15,266 nt of DNA from Pontimonas sp. (GCA_021741945.1 JAIOWV010000023.1:1-15266); one strand, 5' to 3'. Shown: positions 1-7,127, counted from the first letter of the stretch. The notes: a model not told the origin generated them from the sequence alone. Numbers and translations are program-made.

Positions 1-907
1 CATACGCCGGTGCGACTTCCATCACGTCAAAACCCACCACATCGAGCTCAAGAGTGAGTCTGCGGATAATCCGTAGCAAATCAATCGGGGCGAAGCCGCC
101 TGGCTCTGGTGTGCCGGTTGCCGGGGCAAAGCCAGGATCCAGGACATCGATGTCTATCGATATGTAGGCCTTGGGACCTTTGGCCTTGGCTTCCTTGATG
201 ACGTCATCAACAACGGGCATGGTGCCCCGCTCCCAGAACTCTTGCATCATGAAGTGCTTGAGCTTGTTCTCGCGCATCCACTTCTGGTCTTCCTCGCCTG
301 GCCAATAACCGCGCAGGCCCAGCTGCAGGAACCGATCGCCAGGGATCGCGCCGGATTCAATAATCCGGCGCATCATGGCGCCGTGGCTCGCGAAATTGCC
401 CTCGAGTTCATAGGCGGTGTCGGCGTGAGCATCGAAGTGAATCATCACCACGTTGCCAAACCCGTGCTGCTCACACACCGCCGTTACTGCGGGGAACGTC
501 ACCGAGTGGTCGCCACCAAGCACCACGGGAACAATGCCCCGTCTAGTGACTTCGCTCACCCGGTCATAGATTGCCTGGCGAGATTTTTCCCACATGCCAT
601 GGCTCGTGATGGCATCACCAAAATCGACGACGTTCAAGTGGTCAAAGATTTCCACGCCCAAATCGAGGTGATAGGTGCCAGGGTCATAGGCGTTCGCCCG
701 CAGAGCCCTCGGGCCAAACCGGGCGCCTGGCCGATTGGTGGTGCTGTCATCCCATGGGGCACCAACAACTGCCACATCTGGCTTGATGGCATCGAGCTGC
801 GACGCCTCGGTCACAAAGGGCCGCATGCCAAAAGTGGCGATGCCTTGATAGGACGGTGAATCGAGCTGTTCGCGCATGCCAGGGGGAACGAAATCAGAAG
901 AACTCAT
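1..907 (-). CDS. speB: agmatinase/guanidinobutyrase-type ureohydrolase (partial, 3' end missing)
   Basis: Manganese-dependent ureohydrolase of the arginase/agmatinase family, expected to release urea from a guanidino compound (agmatine to putrescine, or guanidinobutyrate to GABA). The reading frame opens at ATG 905-907 and runs 302 codons to the left edge without a stop. Visible motifs are GARFGPRALR near the N-terminus, GGDHS at about residue 131, DAHAD at about 159 and SIDIDVLDP at about 248; these carry the His and Asp ligands of the two-metal centre. The run GTPEPGG that follows is also typical. Family members are about 300-350 residues, so only a short tail is missing. It is divergent from the DUF1801-MORN gene, 37 bases away. 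A TAACCT hexamer lies exactly 6 bases before the ATG, so the mRNA may be leaderless, although GGGGGA next to the ATG could also serve as a ribosome site. Substrate within the family cannot be fixed from sequence. Confidence 0.9.
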   Translation of the reverse strand, partial: MSSSDFVPPGMREQLDSPSYQGIATFGMRPFVTEASQLDAIKPDVAVVGAPWDDSTTNRPGARFGPRALRANAYDPGTYHLDLGVEIFDHLNVVDFGDAITSHGMWEKSRQAIYDRVSEVTRRGIVPVVLGGDHSVTFPAVTAVCEQHGFGNVVMIHFDAHADTAYELEGNFASHGAMMRRIIESGAIPGDRFLQLGLRGYWPGEEDQKWMRENKLKHFMMQEFWERGTMPVVDDVIKEAKAKGPKAYISIDIDVLDPGFAPATGTPEPGGFAPIDLLRIIRRLTLELDVVGFDVMEVAPAY

Positions 908-913
908 TCCCCC

Positions 914-919
914 AGGTTA
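914..919 (-). promoter_or_regulatory. candidate -10 hexamer for the ureohydrolase gene
   Basis: TAACCT on the minus strand, fitting TAnnnT, ends 6 bases before the ATG at 907. This spacing puts the transcription start at or next to the start codon, the arrangement of leaderless actinobacterial mRNAs. No clear -35 was found. Confidence 0.4.
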
Positions 920-933
920 GGCGGAAATCCGCC
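920..933. promoter_or_regulatory. perfect palindrome between two divergent genes (candidate operator)
   Basis: GGCGGA-AA-TCCGCC: two 6-base arms around a 2-base centre, in the 37-base gap between the divergent starts at 907 and 945. It lies directly upstream of the TAACCT hexamer of the ureohydrolase gene and overlaps the place where the -10 of the plus-strand gene should be, so a bound regulator could cover both promoters. Operator function is inferred from position and symmetry only. Confidence 0.35.
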
Positions 934-944
934 AGACTAGAAGC

Positions 945-1508
945 ATGACCACTGTTGAGTCCATCATCGAGTCGTTCCCAGAAAAGCAGGCGGCTGCGTT
1001 AGCTGCCGTTCGCTCCCAGCTGCATGACTTGCTGCCCACCGCAATCGAAGATTTAACGTGGGGAATGCCGACCCTGCGGGTTGAGGGGATCATCGCGGTC
1101 TCGTTTCTTGGCTTTAGCCACCACAACAGTCTCTTTCCAGGGCCCGAAGTCCAGGAACTCCTTGGACCCGCCCTCGATGGCTACACCACGACAAAGGGCA
1201 CCATTCATTTTGACCAGCACAAGGCGCCACCCAAAGCGTTCCTCAAGAAACTGGTGGAAGCGCGCATCACGGTGATTAACAGCTCCTTCCCCAAGAAGTC
1301 GGGGGCTTTCCTGGAGCTTTATAAAAACGGCGTCGTCAAGGCGCGAGGTTCTTACAAGGGCGAGGCCATGCACGGCGCCTGGTCGTTTTATCGCAAAGAC
1401 GGCACGCCAATGCGCAGTGGTTCTTTCCGATTGGGCGAGCAGGTCGGCACATGGATTACCTACGACAGTGCAGGACGGGCTTACAAAGAAACCCAGTTCG
1501 CGCGCTAA
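945..1508 (+). CDS. DUF1801-domain protein with C-terminal MORN-like repeats
   Basis: A 187-residue, probably cytoplasmic protein in two parts. Residues about 10-110 resemble the DUF1801/YdhG fold, with the signature TWGMP at 38-42. From about 124 there are two to three units of roughly 23 residues patterned as YxxG...G.(Y/F)..G...G.W..Y, resembling MORN_2 (YwqK-type) repeats: YKNG at 126-129, HGAW at 143-146, KDG at 151-153 and VGTW at 167-170. Proteins with DUF1801 alone are usually about 110-140 residues, so the tail is an addition. ATG 945 is chosen because upstream sequence is the short divergent promoter region. The stop overlaps the convergent glycerate kinase stop by three bases. The specific role is unknown; some DUF1801 proteins have been called iron chaperones, but nothing here shows that. 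Confidence 0.8.
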   Translation: MTTVESIIESFPEKQAAALAAVRSQLHDLLPTAIEDLTWGMPTLRVEGIIAVSFLGFSHHNSLFPGPEVQELLGPALDGYTTTKGTIHFDQHKAPPKAFLKKLVEARITVINSSFPKKSGAFLELYKNGVVKARGSYKGEAMHGAWSFYRKDGTPMRSGSFRLGEQVGTWITYDSAGRAYKETQFAR

Positions 1509-2602
1509 CGCCCGTCGGTAATCATTCGGCCGATTGTTCGACCGGCTTCCCGAAGAAAGACCTCCGGGTTGTCAATCGATTCCTGAATACTTGGTGCGCT
1601 CGCACTAATTTCGATGACGGTGACCCCGGAGACGGCGGCGCTCATCTGAGAAACACCACACACCACCACCACCGGAATGTTCTGTGATCGAGCGTGCTCG
1701 ATCACCACGCCGGTGATTTTGCCTCCGAGACTCTGGCTGTCAAAGGAGCCCTCCCCTGTAATCACGAGATCGGCACCTTTCATCTCCGCGCCAACTCCGG
1801 TGAGCTCCATCATCGCCTGTGCGCCAGATTCTTGAGATGCTCCGAGCGCTGCCATCGCGGCAAACGCCAGCCCGCCACCAGCCCCAGCCCCTGGGCCCTC
1901 AGCCACCTCTACCCCGACCAACCCTGCAAGACGAGCAAGCCCTCCTTCAAGCAGTGCGACCGCGTCTGGGTCAGCGCCCTTTTGGGGCGCAAACACCGCG
2001 GCTGCCCCCGTGGCACCGAGCAGTGGATTAGTGACATCGGTCAAGACCCGAAGTCGAGTTTTCGAGAGCCTGGGGTCAAGCCCCGAAAGATCAAGGGATG
2101 CGAGCGTGCGGAGTGCGCCGCCACCCTGGCCAATGTCATTGCCCTGGTCGTCCAGACCTCGAGCGCCTAGAGCGCGAAGCATCCCGAAACCGCCATCGGT
2201 TCCCGACGTCCCACCGACGGTGAGCAGGATCTCTGTGGGACCGAATGTCAGTGCTTCTTTAATCAAGTGTCCGACCCCGGCGCTCGATGCTTCCACTGCT
2301 TGGGTGGCAGTGGCGCCGGGAAGGAAACCAAAAGCCTGGGCCGATTCAATGACGACCACACCGTTTCTGCTGGCAAACGACGCAACGACAGGTTCGCCCC
2401 AAGAACCCGGAACCGTAACACGGTGAATCTCGAAGCCGTGGTGAGCGAGGACATCGAGCGTGCCCTCACCACCGTCGGAGAGTGGTTGCGCGATCAGGAC
2501 CGCGCCTGGTGCGGTCTCCCGAATTCCCTCGGCCACAGCCTCGACGACGCCAGTCGCGGGTAGGGACCCCTTGAACGAATCAGGAGCGATCACAATCTTC
2601 AT
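1505..2602 (-). CDS. glxK: glycerate kinase
   Basis: Glycerate 2-kinase of the GarK/GlxK family, 365 residues, a normal full length. It phosphorylates D-glycerate with ATP, feeding glyoxylate, glycolate or serine-derived carbon into lower glycolysis. The N-terminus carries the family motif APDSFKGS at residues 6-13 and SDGGEGT at 42-48. A C-terminal ITGEGSFDSQSLGGK block lies at about 281-295. ATG at 2600-2602 starts the canonical MKIVIAPDSFKG sequence, so the start is secure. It converges on the DUF1801-MORN gene, with stop codons sharing bases, and diverges from the DNA glycosylase gene 42 bases away. No neighbouring gene of glycolate or glycerate catabolism is seen, so the pathway input is unclear. 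The symbol is by family; the garK name is equally possible. Confidence 0.93.
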   Translation of the reverse strand: MKIVIAPDSFKGSLPATGVVEAVAEGIRETAPGAVLIAQPLSDGGEGTLDVLAHHGFEIHRVTVPGSWGEPVVASFASRNGVVVIESAQAFGFLPGATATQAVEASSAGVGHLIKEALTFGPTEILLTVGGTSGTDGGFGMLRALGARGLDDQGNDIGQGGGALRTLASLDLSGLDPRLSKTRLRVLTDVTNPLLGATGAAAVFAPQKGADPDAVALLEGGLARLAGLVGVEVAEGPGAGAGGGLAFAAMAALGASQESGAQAMMELTGVGAEMKGADLVITGEGSFDSQSLGGKITGVVIEHARSQNIPVVVVCGVSQMSAAVSGVTVIEISASAPSIQESIDNPEVFLREAGRTIGRMITDGR

Positions 2603-2632
2603 TGTCTGAAATCATCGCAGGCATTCGTGCTC

Positions 2633-2638
2633 TAGCGT
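2633..2638 (+). promoter_or_regulatory. candidate -10 hexamer for the DNA glycosylase gene
   Basis: TAGCGT, fitting TAnnnT, ends 6 bases before the GTG start at 2645. With no purine-rich ribosome site in between, this suggests a leaderless transcript. The same hexamer precedes the lipoprotein gene at 5833. Confidence 0.4.
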
Positions 2639-2644
2639 TACGGT

Positions 2645-3253
2645 GTGACCCACCAACAAGCCGAGGCACTCGCTTATCTGCAGGAGAGCTGCGAAGTGAT
2701 TGCCCAGCTTGCCCAGGTTTATACGCCACCGGTGATCTCAGCCCAACCGCCAGAGCGATACTTCGAGATTCTGGTCACATCAATCATTGGCCAGCAACTC
2801 TCCGTGAAAGCCGCCGACACCATAGAAGCCAGGCTCCGCCAGGCCGTCGACGCCATGACGCCGGAGGGCCTCGCTGGCCAAGACATTGAGCTTCTTCGCG
2901 GGCAGGGTCTCTCGTATTCCAAAGCGAACTACATCCAGGGTCTCGCTGAAGCGTTTGGGACCGGGGTGATTGATCCCCACGCACTGGCAGCAATGGACCC
3001 ACCCGAAGTGATTAGCGCACTCACCGCCCTCAAGGGAATCGGGCCGTGGACGGCAGAGATGTTCCTCATCTTTGGGATGGGGCACCCCGATATCTGGTCA
3101 CCCGGAGACCTTGGATTACGCAAAGCCGTCGAAGCGCACTTTGGCACCGAACAGACCTCCAGCGAGGTCGCCAGGCGTTGGGCCCCCTATCGCTCCTATG
3201 CAGCGCTGTATTTGTGGGAATACGTCGATAAGGGTGAGAAGCCAATCACCTGA
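2645..3253 (+). CDS. DNA-3-methyladenine glycosylase II (AlkA-like, HhH-GPD)
   Basis: Base-excision-repair glycosylase of the HhH-GPD superfamily, 202 residues, predicted to remove alkylated purines such as 3-methyladenine. The helix-hairpin-helix is visible as LKGIGPWTAE at residues 129-138, and the catalytic aspartate is Asp155 in SPGDLGLRKA. The N-terminal part has SIIGQQLSVKAA at 46-57, the usual start of the conserved helical core. It is shorter than E. coli AlkA because it lacks the N-terminal beta domain, as in many actinobacterial single-domain versions. The GTG start at 2645 is chosen because it begins just 3' of a TAGCGT hexamer and no ribosome site supports a later codon. It is transcribed away from glycerate kinase and followed by the alpha/beta hydrolase on the same strand after 56 bases. 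Confidence 0.88.
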   Translation: MTHQQAEALAYLQESCEVIAQLAQVYTPPVISAQPPERYFEILVTSIIGQQLSVKAADTIEARLRQAVDAMTPEGLAGQDIELLRGQGLSYSKANYIQGLAEAFGTGVIDPHALAAMDPPEVISALTALKGIGPWTAEMFLIFGMGHPDIWSPGDLGLRKAVEAHFGTEQTSSEVARRWAPYRSYAALYLWEYVDKGEKPIT

Positions 3254-3296
3254 ACGGGAACCGCTCTCGAGGCTAGACCGGCACGCCTGGGACCGG

Positions 3297-3302
3297 TACT
3301 CT
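3297..3302 (+). promoter_or_regulatory. candidate -10 hexamer for the alpha/beta hydrolase gene
   Basis: TACTCT, fitting TAnnnT, ends 7 bases before the ATG at 3310, again the spacing of a leaderless start. It suggests the hydrolase has its own promoter besides any readthrough from the glycosylase gene. Confidence 0.35.
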
Positions 3303-3309
3303 CAAGCGC

Positions 3310-4314
3310 ATGCGCGCGCGAAGCTGGTTAGCCATAGGTCTTGGGTCGCTCCTTGTGGTGGGCACTGGTGGCGCACTCGCAGTGGGCGACTACGTCTACC
3401 GAGAGGGTACGTCGCTGCCCTGTGGAATCAACGACGATGACCTCAATAACTCGCCAGCCTCCTTCTCCACGCCCCTAGAGGGCCCCTTCCCCGGCGAGGG
3501 CTGGAATAAGTGGATTGACTACGACCTCTCCGAGTGGTGGATTCCAGAGACGCCTGTTGAAACCGTTCGGATTCAGGTGGCTCCAGAGGTTGAGCTCGAA
3601 GCGTGGTGGATCAAGGCGGGTTACCCAGCGACCCAGGAAACAGTGATTGTCACCCACGGCTATGGAACCAGTCGTCGTGACTACAACGCTCTGTTGCCAA
3701 GCGCCATGCTTGCTAAGGACGGGTTCAACGTCTTGCTCGTTGACCAGCGCGACACCGGCAATTCCACCTGTGTTGATGGTCGCCACTCGGCCGGCCAAGA
3801 CGAGTCCGATGACTTTGCGGCCGTTGCCGAGTGGCTAGTTCTGGAAAAGGGCATCGCGCCAGAGAAGATCGGCATGTTTGGTGTCTCGGGTGGCGCGATT
3901 GCCACCGCAATCCTGCCGGCAAAGACCGAGAACGTTCAGGCCTTCGCTCTAGAGGCACCCATCTTTGATTTTGCGGAGACAGCCAGGCGGGAGGTCGTGT
4001 TCCAGGGATTCCCCGCCTTCTTGTGGCAGCTTGCTGACACCGCAGCCAAGCTCCGCGGTGTGAACTTGAACGAAACGCCAATCCCGACGGGCATCGAAGC
4101 AGCCGGTAATCGGCCGATTCTTTTGCTCCATGGCACCGAGGACCAGCGTCTTGCTTATGAGGGCGCACTCAAGTTCCGTGATTATGCAGAGTCGGTTGGC
4201 GTTTCGGTCCAGCTCGAGACTTTTGAGGGTGCCGATCACACCGAAGGCATGCTCTCGGAAACGGGGCGCTATGCGGACGCCCTAACGTCGTTCTTTGATC
4301 AAGCGCTTCGCTAG
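3310..4314 (+). CDS. exported or membrane-anchored alpha/beta hydrolase
   Basis: A 334-residue serine hydrolase of the alpha/beta fold. The N-terminus MRARSW plus a hydrophobic stretch at residues 7-25 looks like a signal peptide or anchor, placing the catalytic domain outside the membrane. Catalytic features are the oxyanion-region HGYG at 116-119, the nucleophile elbow GVSGG with Ser193, the acid Asp278 in HGTEDQR, and His310 in GADHTEG. The order and spacing fit the BAAT/YfhR-like hydrolases that act on acyl or peptide substrates, but no substrate can be named. It lies 56 bases after the glycosylase gene; its stop abuts that of the convergent TRIC-family gene. A role in lipid or cell-envelope turnover is possible from the export signal, but that is inference. 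Confidence 0.87.
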   Translation: MRARSWLAIGLGSLLVVGTGGALAVGDYVYREGTSLPCGINDDDLNNSPASFSTPLEGPFPGEGWNKWIDYDLSEWWIPETPVETVRIQVAPEVELEAWWIKAGYPATQETVIVTHGYGTSRRDYNALLPSAMLAKDGFNVLLVDQRDTGNSTCVDGRHSAGQDESDDFAAVAEWLVLEKGIAPEKIGMFGVSGGAIATAILPAKTENVQAFALEAPIFDFAETARREVVFQGFPAFLWQLADTAAKLRGVNLNETPIPTGIEAAGNRPILLLHGTEDQRLAYEGALKFRDYAESVGVSVQLETFEGADHTEGMLSETGRYADALTSFFDQALR

Positions 4315-4971
4315 CTAGGACCGAGCGCCGAGCCGCCAACCTGGCAAGCGCCAGTCGAAGGCGATCGCCAGCATTCGAACGACAACGATGGCAGCAGCCC
4401 CTACCAAAACGGCAACAACGTCGGGAACGCCAAGCGCCCGCAACCCCCACACCAGCCAGCCACCCATGAACGCAATCACGGCATAGAGCTGGTAACCCTT
4501 CACCACCCATGGCACGTCATTAACCAACATGTCTCGAATAACGCCACCGAAAGTGGCAGAAATGACGCCCATCAGTGTTGCCACCAGGGGGCTTGCGCCC
4601 TCGAGAAGTGCAATGTGGGTGCCAGAGGCCGCAAAGAGCCCAAGACCCAGTGCATCGGGCCATTGCATGGCCCGAGCGGTTGGTTCTAGATGTCTGGCTC
4701 TAATGACGAGTGGGCCCAACACGCTCAGGATCACTACAGCCCACACCCACTCCTCATTAGCAACCCAAAAGAAGGGCCTGCGATCGAGAAGAACATCACG
4801 CAGTGTTCCACCACCAAGAGCAGTCAGAAAGGCGACCACAACCACGCCAACGAGGTCGAGTCGCTTCTGCGCGGCAACCAGGATTCCAGAGACCGTGAAC
4901 GCCAAAACGCCCACACCCTCAAGAATCACAAGAAGCCGGCCGAGAGTTTCTTCGTCGAGCGCTATGTCCAC
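4315..4971 (-). CDS. TRIC/UPF0126-family membrane protein
   Basis: A 218-residue polytopic membrane protein of the prokaryotic TRIC (formerly UPF0126, YadS/YicG-like) family, which contains trimeric monovalent-cation channels. The family's internal duplication is clear: GGGTLRD at residues 53-59 and GGVIRD at 142-147, each starting a re-entrant glycine-rich helix, with about seven hydrophobic segments overall. The start is a GTG at 4969-4971; no upstream ATG is in frame before a stop, and the ribosome site is weak. It is the last gene of a minus-strand set with the 75-residue protein 45 bases upstream. Length and motifs are normal. Ion selectivity cannot be told from sequence. Confidence 0.88.
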   Translation of the reverse strand: MDIALDEETLGRLLVILEGVGVLAFTVSGILVAAQKRLDLVGVVVVAFLTALGGGTLRDVLLDRRPFFWVANEEWVWAVVILSVLGPLVIRARHLEPTARAMQWPDALGLGLFAASGTHIALLEGASPLVATLMGVISATFGGVIRDMLVNDVPWVVKGYQLYAVIAFMGGWLVWGLRALGVPDVVAVLVGAAAIVVVRMLAIAFDWRLPGWRLGARS

Positions 4972-5016
4972 GAGCCCAGTGTCCCAGACCGGGCCAGGAA
5001 CACGTCGATTGAGCTA

Positions 5017-5244
5017 CTACTGACCTAGGTCAAATTCCTCCGACGCACGACGGTCGTATTCGTTTCGCACCTGGTGGTAGTCATTCCACGCGTCAGCGTC
5101 AGACCCGCCGTGAGCGAAGACTTGAGCGCGCAGTTCATCCACGCCTTCAACACCTAGTTCTTGAGCCAACGCCCAGGCATCGAGGAGATCTAGGCGCTCC
5201 CGAAGTTCATCGAGGCTCTGATCAGCCAGCTGGGGAACCATCAC
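5017..5244 (-). CDS. small acidic protein of unknown function
   Basis: A 75-residue (74 from the second codon) soluble, acidic, mainly helical protein that I do not recognise. It is rich in Asp, Glu and Leu, with SLDELRERLDLLDAW near the N-terminus and a charged C-terminal stretch containing several Asp, Tyr and Arg residues. The frame opens GTG-ATG (5244 or 5241). The ATG at 5239-5241 is likely because an AGAGG sequence lies about 9 bases before it. It sits between the DUF1003 gene (32 bases upstream) and the TRIC-family gene (45 bases downstream) on the same strand, so it is probably co-transcribed with them. No signal peptide, membrane segment or metal motif is seen. Its maintenance between two membrane-protein genes supports its being real. 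Confidence 0.65.
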   Translation of the reverse strand: MMVPQLADQSLDELRERLDLLDAWALAQELGVEGVDELRAQVFAHGGSDADAWNDYHQVRNEYDRRASEEFDLGQ

Positions 5245-5276
5245 TCACCACCTCTGTGTAGATGTCTCCCACAATC

Positions 5277-5699
5277 CTATGAGGCTCCAGCGGAAGAATC
5301 CTTCTTGGTGAGAACCTGGTGCATTTCGATGGTCAGAACCTCGATGCGCTCCGACAGTTCCCGAATTTGCTTGGTGATCTCAAGGTTCTCTTGGTCCACT
5401 TGGAACGTGTGGACCGCGAGCTCAGAGTTGATTTGGTCCTCTCGCTTGGCTGCGATTAAGAGAATCGCGCCCTGAAGAGCCGCCACACAAGAGAGCACCA
5501 AGTTGAGCAGGATGAAGGGATAGGGATCGAATCCGTCTGTCCCGTTGAACCAAATCCACAGAGTTAGCCCCCCAAGCGACCCGAGCACAAACGCCCACGA
5601 CCCCATGCCATTCCGGATAAGGTCTGCAGCCCGATCGCCAAAATCAAGATGGGCCTTCCCAAAACGCTTCGTTGCGGGGTGTTCATTCCAACGTGCCAT
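5277..5699 (-). CDS. DUF1003 membrane protein
   Basis: A 140-residue protein matching the DUF1003 pattern: two transmembrane helices (about 33-51 and 61-83) around the conserved DPYPFILLNLVLS core at 58-70, followed by AALQGAILLIAAKR (73-86). The C-terminal third, about 100-131, is a likely coiled coil facing the cytoplasm. The family's function is unsettled. ATG 5697-5699 is preceded by GAGGAGGAA six bases upstream, one of the strongest ribosome sites in the window, so the start is secure. It heads the minus-strand set DUF1003, small acidic protein, TRIC-family protein, and is divergent from the lipoprotein gene. Confidence 0.88.
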   Translation of the reverse strand: MARWNEHPATKRFGKAHLDFGDRAADLIRNGMGSWAFVLGSLGGLTLWIWFNGTDGFDPYPFILLNLVLSCVAALQGAILLIAAKREDQINSELAVHTFQVDQENLEITKQIRELSERIEVLTIEMHQVLTKKDSSAGAS

Positions 5700-5818
5700 A
5701 GATTCCTCCTCGGGTCAGCGGTGGTGCCCATCGTAATCTTCGAGCGCGTGACATGTAGATGCCAAGTCATCAGCATTACGGAAGCGTGTAAGCCGCCTAT
5801 GCACACAGCTCCCGCTGA

Positions 5819-5824
5819 TAGCGT
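5819..5824 (+). promoter_or_regulatory. candidate -10 hexamer for the lipoprotein gene
   Basis: TAGCGT, the same TAnnnT hexamer that precedes the glycosylase gene, lies 8 bases before the GTG at 5833. It suggests a leaderless or nearly leaderless transcript. Confidence 0.3.
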
Positions 5825-5832
5825 CGTGCACT

Positions 5833-6306
5833 GTGCGCTCCACTCGTCAATCAGCCCTCGCGGCCGTTGTTCTAGCCCTTGCGCTAGCCCTCACGGCCGG
5901 GTGTCAGGCCGGGGAGCCACTAGTACCTCGTTCTGTGTATGAGAAAGTCAATGCCGATGGACGGGAATGGACCTACGACACGGCCTGGCAGAACATCCGT
6001 AAGGTCAACGCGCATCTAGCGGACGACGCCCTGGAAACAGTAGGCGATGAAGCACTCTTCATCGCCTCCCAAATGGAGCGCTTGGAGACCGGCAAAGCCG
6101 GGTCGCTGGGATCATCTGAGGTAACGGCCCTGGTGGACGAGGTCACTCGCACTGCGCAGGGCCAAGACCGCACCAAGAACCTACGGAACGCACGAGAGCT
6201 CGGCCAGAAGTTGCAGGAGCGCTTCGATGCGGGGGATTTTGCTAGCGCAAAGACCTACGCCATCTCACTACACGCAACCGCAGTGACCATGGCAATGGTT
6301 GACTGA
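5833..6306 (+). CDS. small predicted lipoprotein of unknown function
   Basis: A 157-residue protein beginning MRSTRQ, followed by a strongly hydrophobic segment (residues 8-20) and the lipobox LTAGC with Cys24, so it should be lipidated and anchored on the outer face of the membrane. The mature part is hydrophilic and mostly helical, with no domain I recognise; it has many Asp, Glu, Lys and Arg residues and no further cysteine. The GTG start gives an ideal signal peptide length, and there is no longer in-frame option. It is divergent from the DUF1003 gene and is the last gene before the tRNA-Arg fragment that marks the left edge of the putative islet. Similar length lipoproteins are common in actinobacteria and usually unannotated. 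Confidence 0.75.
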   Translation: MRSTRQSALAAVVLALALALTAGCQAGEPLVPRSVYEKVNADGREWTYDTAWQNIRKVNAHLADDALETVGDEALFIASQMERLETGKAGSLGSSEVTALVDEVTRTAQGQDRTKNLRNARELGQKLQERFDAGDFASAKTYAISLHATAVTMAMVD

Positions 6307-6335
6307 AACCTCCGAAGCAGAGCGTCGGGGCTGTC

Positions 6336-6374
6336 TTGCCCGCCCGGAGCGACTCGAACCCCCAACCTTCTGAT
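6336..6374 (-). pseudogene. tRNA-Arg 3'-end fragment (putative att copy)
   Basis: These 39 bases match the 3' end of the intact tRNA-Arg at 10541-10579 in the same orientation, 36/39 identical (differences at 6337, 6340 and 6350). The match covers the variable loop, T arm, acceptor 3' strand and CCA region and stops abruptly at 6374, inside the anticodon arm. The substitution at 6350 breaks a T-stem pair and the one at 6340 breaks an acceptor pair. No D arm or 5' acceptor strand follows, so this is not a working tRNA. It is the expected leftover when an element integrates at the 3' end of a tRNA gene. Confidence 0.8.
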
Positions 6375-6447
6375 TTCAGGTGAGCAACTCGAGCACTCGA
6401 GACCCGCCCCTAGGAAACCGATTCTTGCGACCATTTGCCCCGGAAAT

Positions 6448-6476
6448 TTCCATCGAGCAACAGAGATTGCTAGTTT
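6448..6476 (+). promoter_or_regulatory. weak candidate promoter of the three-gene operon
   Basis: TTCCAT (6448-6453), a 17-base spacer and TAGTTT (6471-6476) lie 9 bases before the ATG at 6486. The -10 fits TAnnnT; the -35 is poor. A GGGAA sits at 6477-6481, which may act as a ribosome site if the start is not leaderless. This is the only region from which the operon could be driven inside the islet. Confidence 0.3.
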
Positions 6477-6485
6477 GGGAACCTA

Positions 6486-7127
6486 ATGAACGCGCGTGCT
6501 TCTGCGACACTATGGCTCGAATGTGAGCAACTTTTCAGCGTGGGTCAGTACGCGGCGCTCGAAGAACCCAGAATCGTACATGAGAGCACATCTGGAATAC
6601 TCATTTCGGCTCCTCACGCCGTTACTCATATTAGGGAAGGCAAGAGGAAGCGAGCAGACCGAGGGACTGGGGGTCTGGCAACTGCCCTTGGGATGATGAC
6701 CCAAGCTAGTTACGTCGTCGAAACATCCGGGACCGGCGACCCCGCGTGGGATATTTCACACCCATTCAAGGAAACGGTCCAGGCTCTGGCTCCTCGACTC
6801 ATCATTGACGTGCACGGCATGAAAAAGAACCCGTACGTGGATATTGACCTCGGCCGAGGTCAACTTTTTGGTGACGTGGAGGACCAACTGGTTCGTAGTT
6901 TTCAGCGTCTCGGCGAGGAGCGAAATATCAGCGTTGGCATCGATACGGTCTTCGATGCCTCGCGACAATCGACTGTCACCAGCTGGGCACAGGCGCAAGG
7001 AATCCGGGCCTTTCAGGTAGAAATCGGGGCCGATCTTCGGCCCCCCGAAGCGTCAACGCCAAAACTGGAAGCCGTGGTGGCCACTTTCATTGATTTTGTC
7101 AGCGCTTGGGAAGAGACGTTCAAGTGA
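6486..7127 (+). CDS. N-formylglutamate amidohydrolase-like hydrolase (operon gene 1)
   Basis: A 213-residue, probably cytoplasmic protein that resembles the N-formylglutamate amidohydrolase (PF05013) family of metal-dependent amidases. Matching points are ISAPHAV at residues 40-46 (His44), LIIDVHGM at 105-112 (His110), the DIDLGRG run at 119-125, and QVEIGA at 177-182, comparable with the QxE motif near the C-terminus of deformylases. Classic HutG-type enzymes are somewhat longer, and the strings around the motifs are diverged, so the substrate may be another N-acyl or isopeptide compound. ATG 6486 is the first start after the tRNA fragment. Its stop shares GTGA with the start of the next gene, so translation of the two is probably coupled. 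The assignment rests on motif memory and should be treated as family level. Confidence 0.62.
   Translation: MNARASATLWLECEQLFSVGQYAALEEPRIVHESTSGILISAPHAVTHIREGKRKRADRGTGGLATALGMMTQASYVVETSGTGDPAWDISHPFKETVQALAPRLIIDVHGMKKNPYVDIDLGRGQLFGDVEDQLVRSFQRLGEERNISVGIDTVFDASRQSTVTSWAQAQGIRAFQVEIGADLRPPEASTPKLEAVVATFIDFVSAWEETFK

Noticed and set aside
242..859. A 205-residue plus-strand reading frame
   Set aside because: It is antisense to the ureohydrolase, whose GGDHS, DAHAD and SIDIDVLDP motifs are on the minus strand; the plus-strand product has no recognisable features.
1694..2170. A 158-residue plus-strand frame inside the glycerate kinase region
   Set aside because: Glycerate kinase on the minus strand is full length with clear motifs; this frame is its shadow.
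6389..6402. Short repeat CTCGAGCACTCGAG as an integrase core or operator
   Set aside because: It is two copies of one 6-base palindrome 2 bases apart, too short to interpret alone, and it is not repeated at the other islet edge.
6336..6412. A complete second tRNA on the minus strand
   Set aside because: Only the 3' part matches; there is no D arm or matching 5' acceptor strand, the anticodon stem is absent, and a T-stem pair is broken by the change at 6350.
7106..7123. An earlier start for operon gene 2
   Set aside because: It would give an 18-base extension inside gene 1 without a ribosome site; the GTG at 7124 makes the same GTGA overlap as the next junction.
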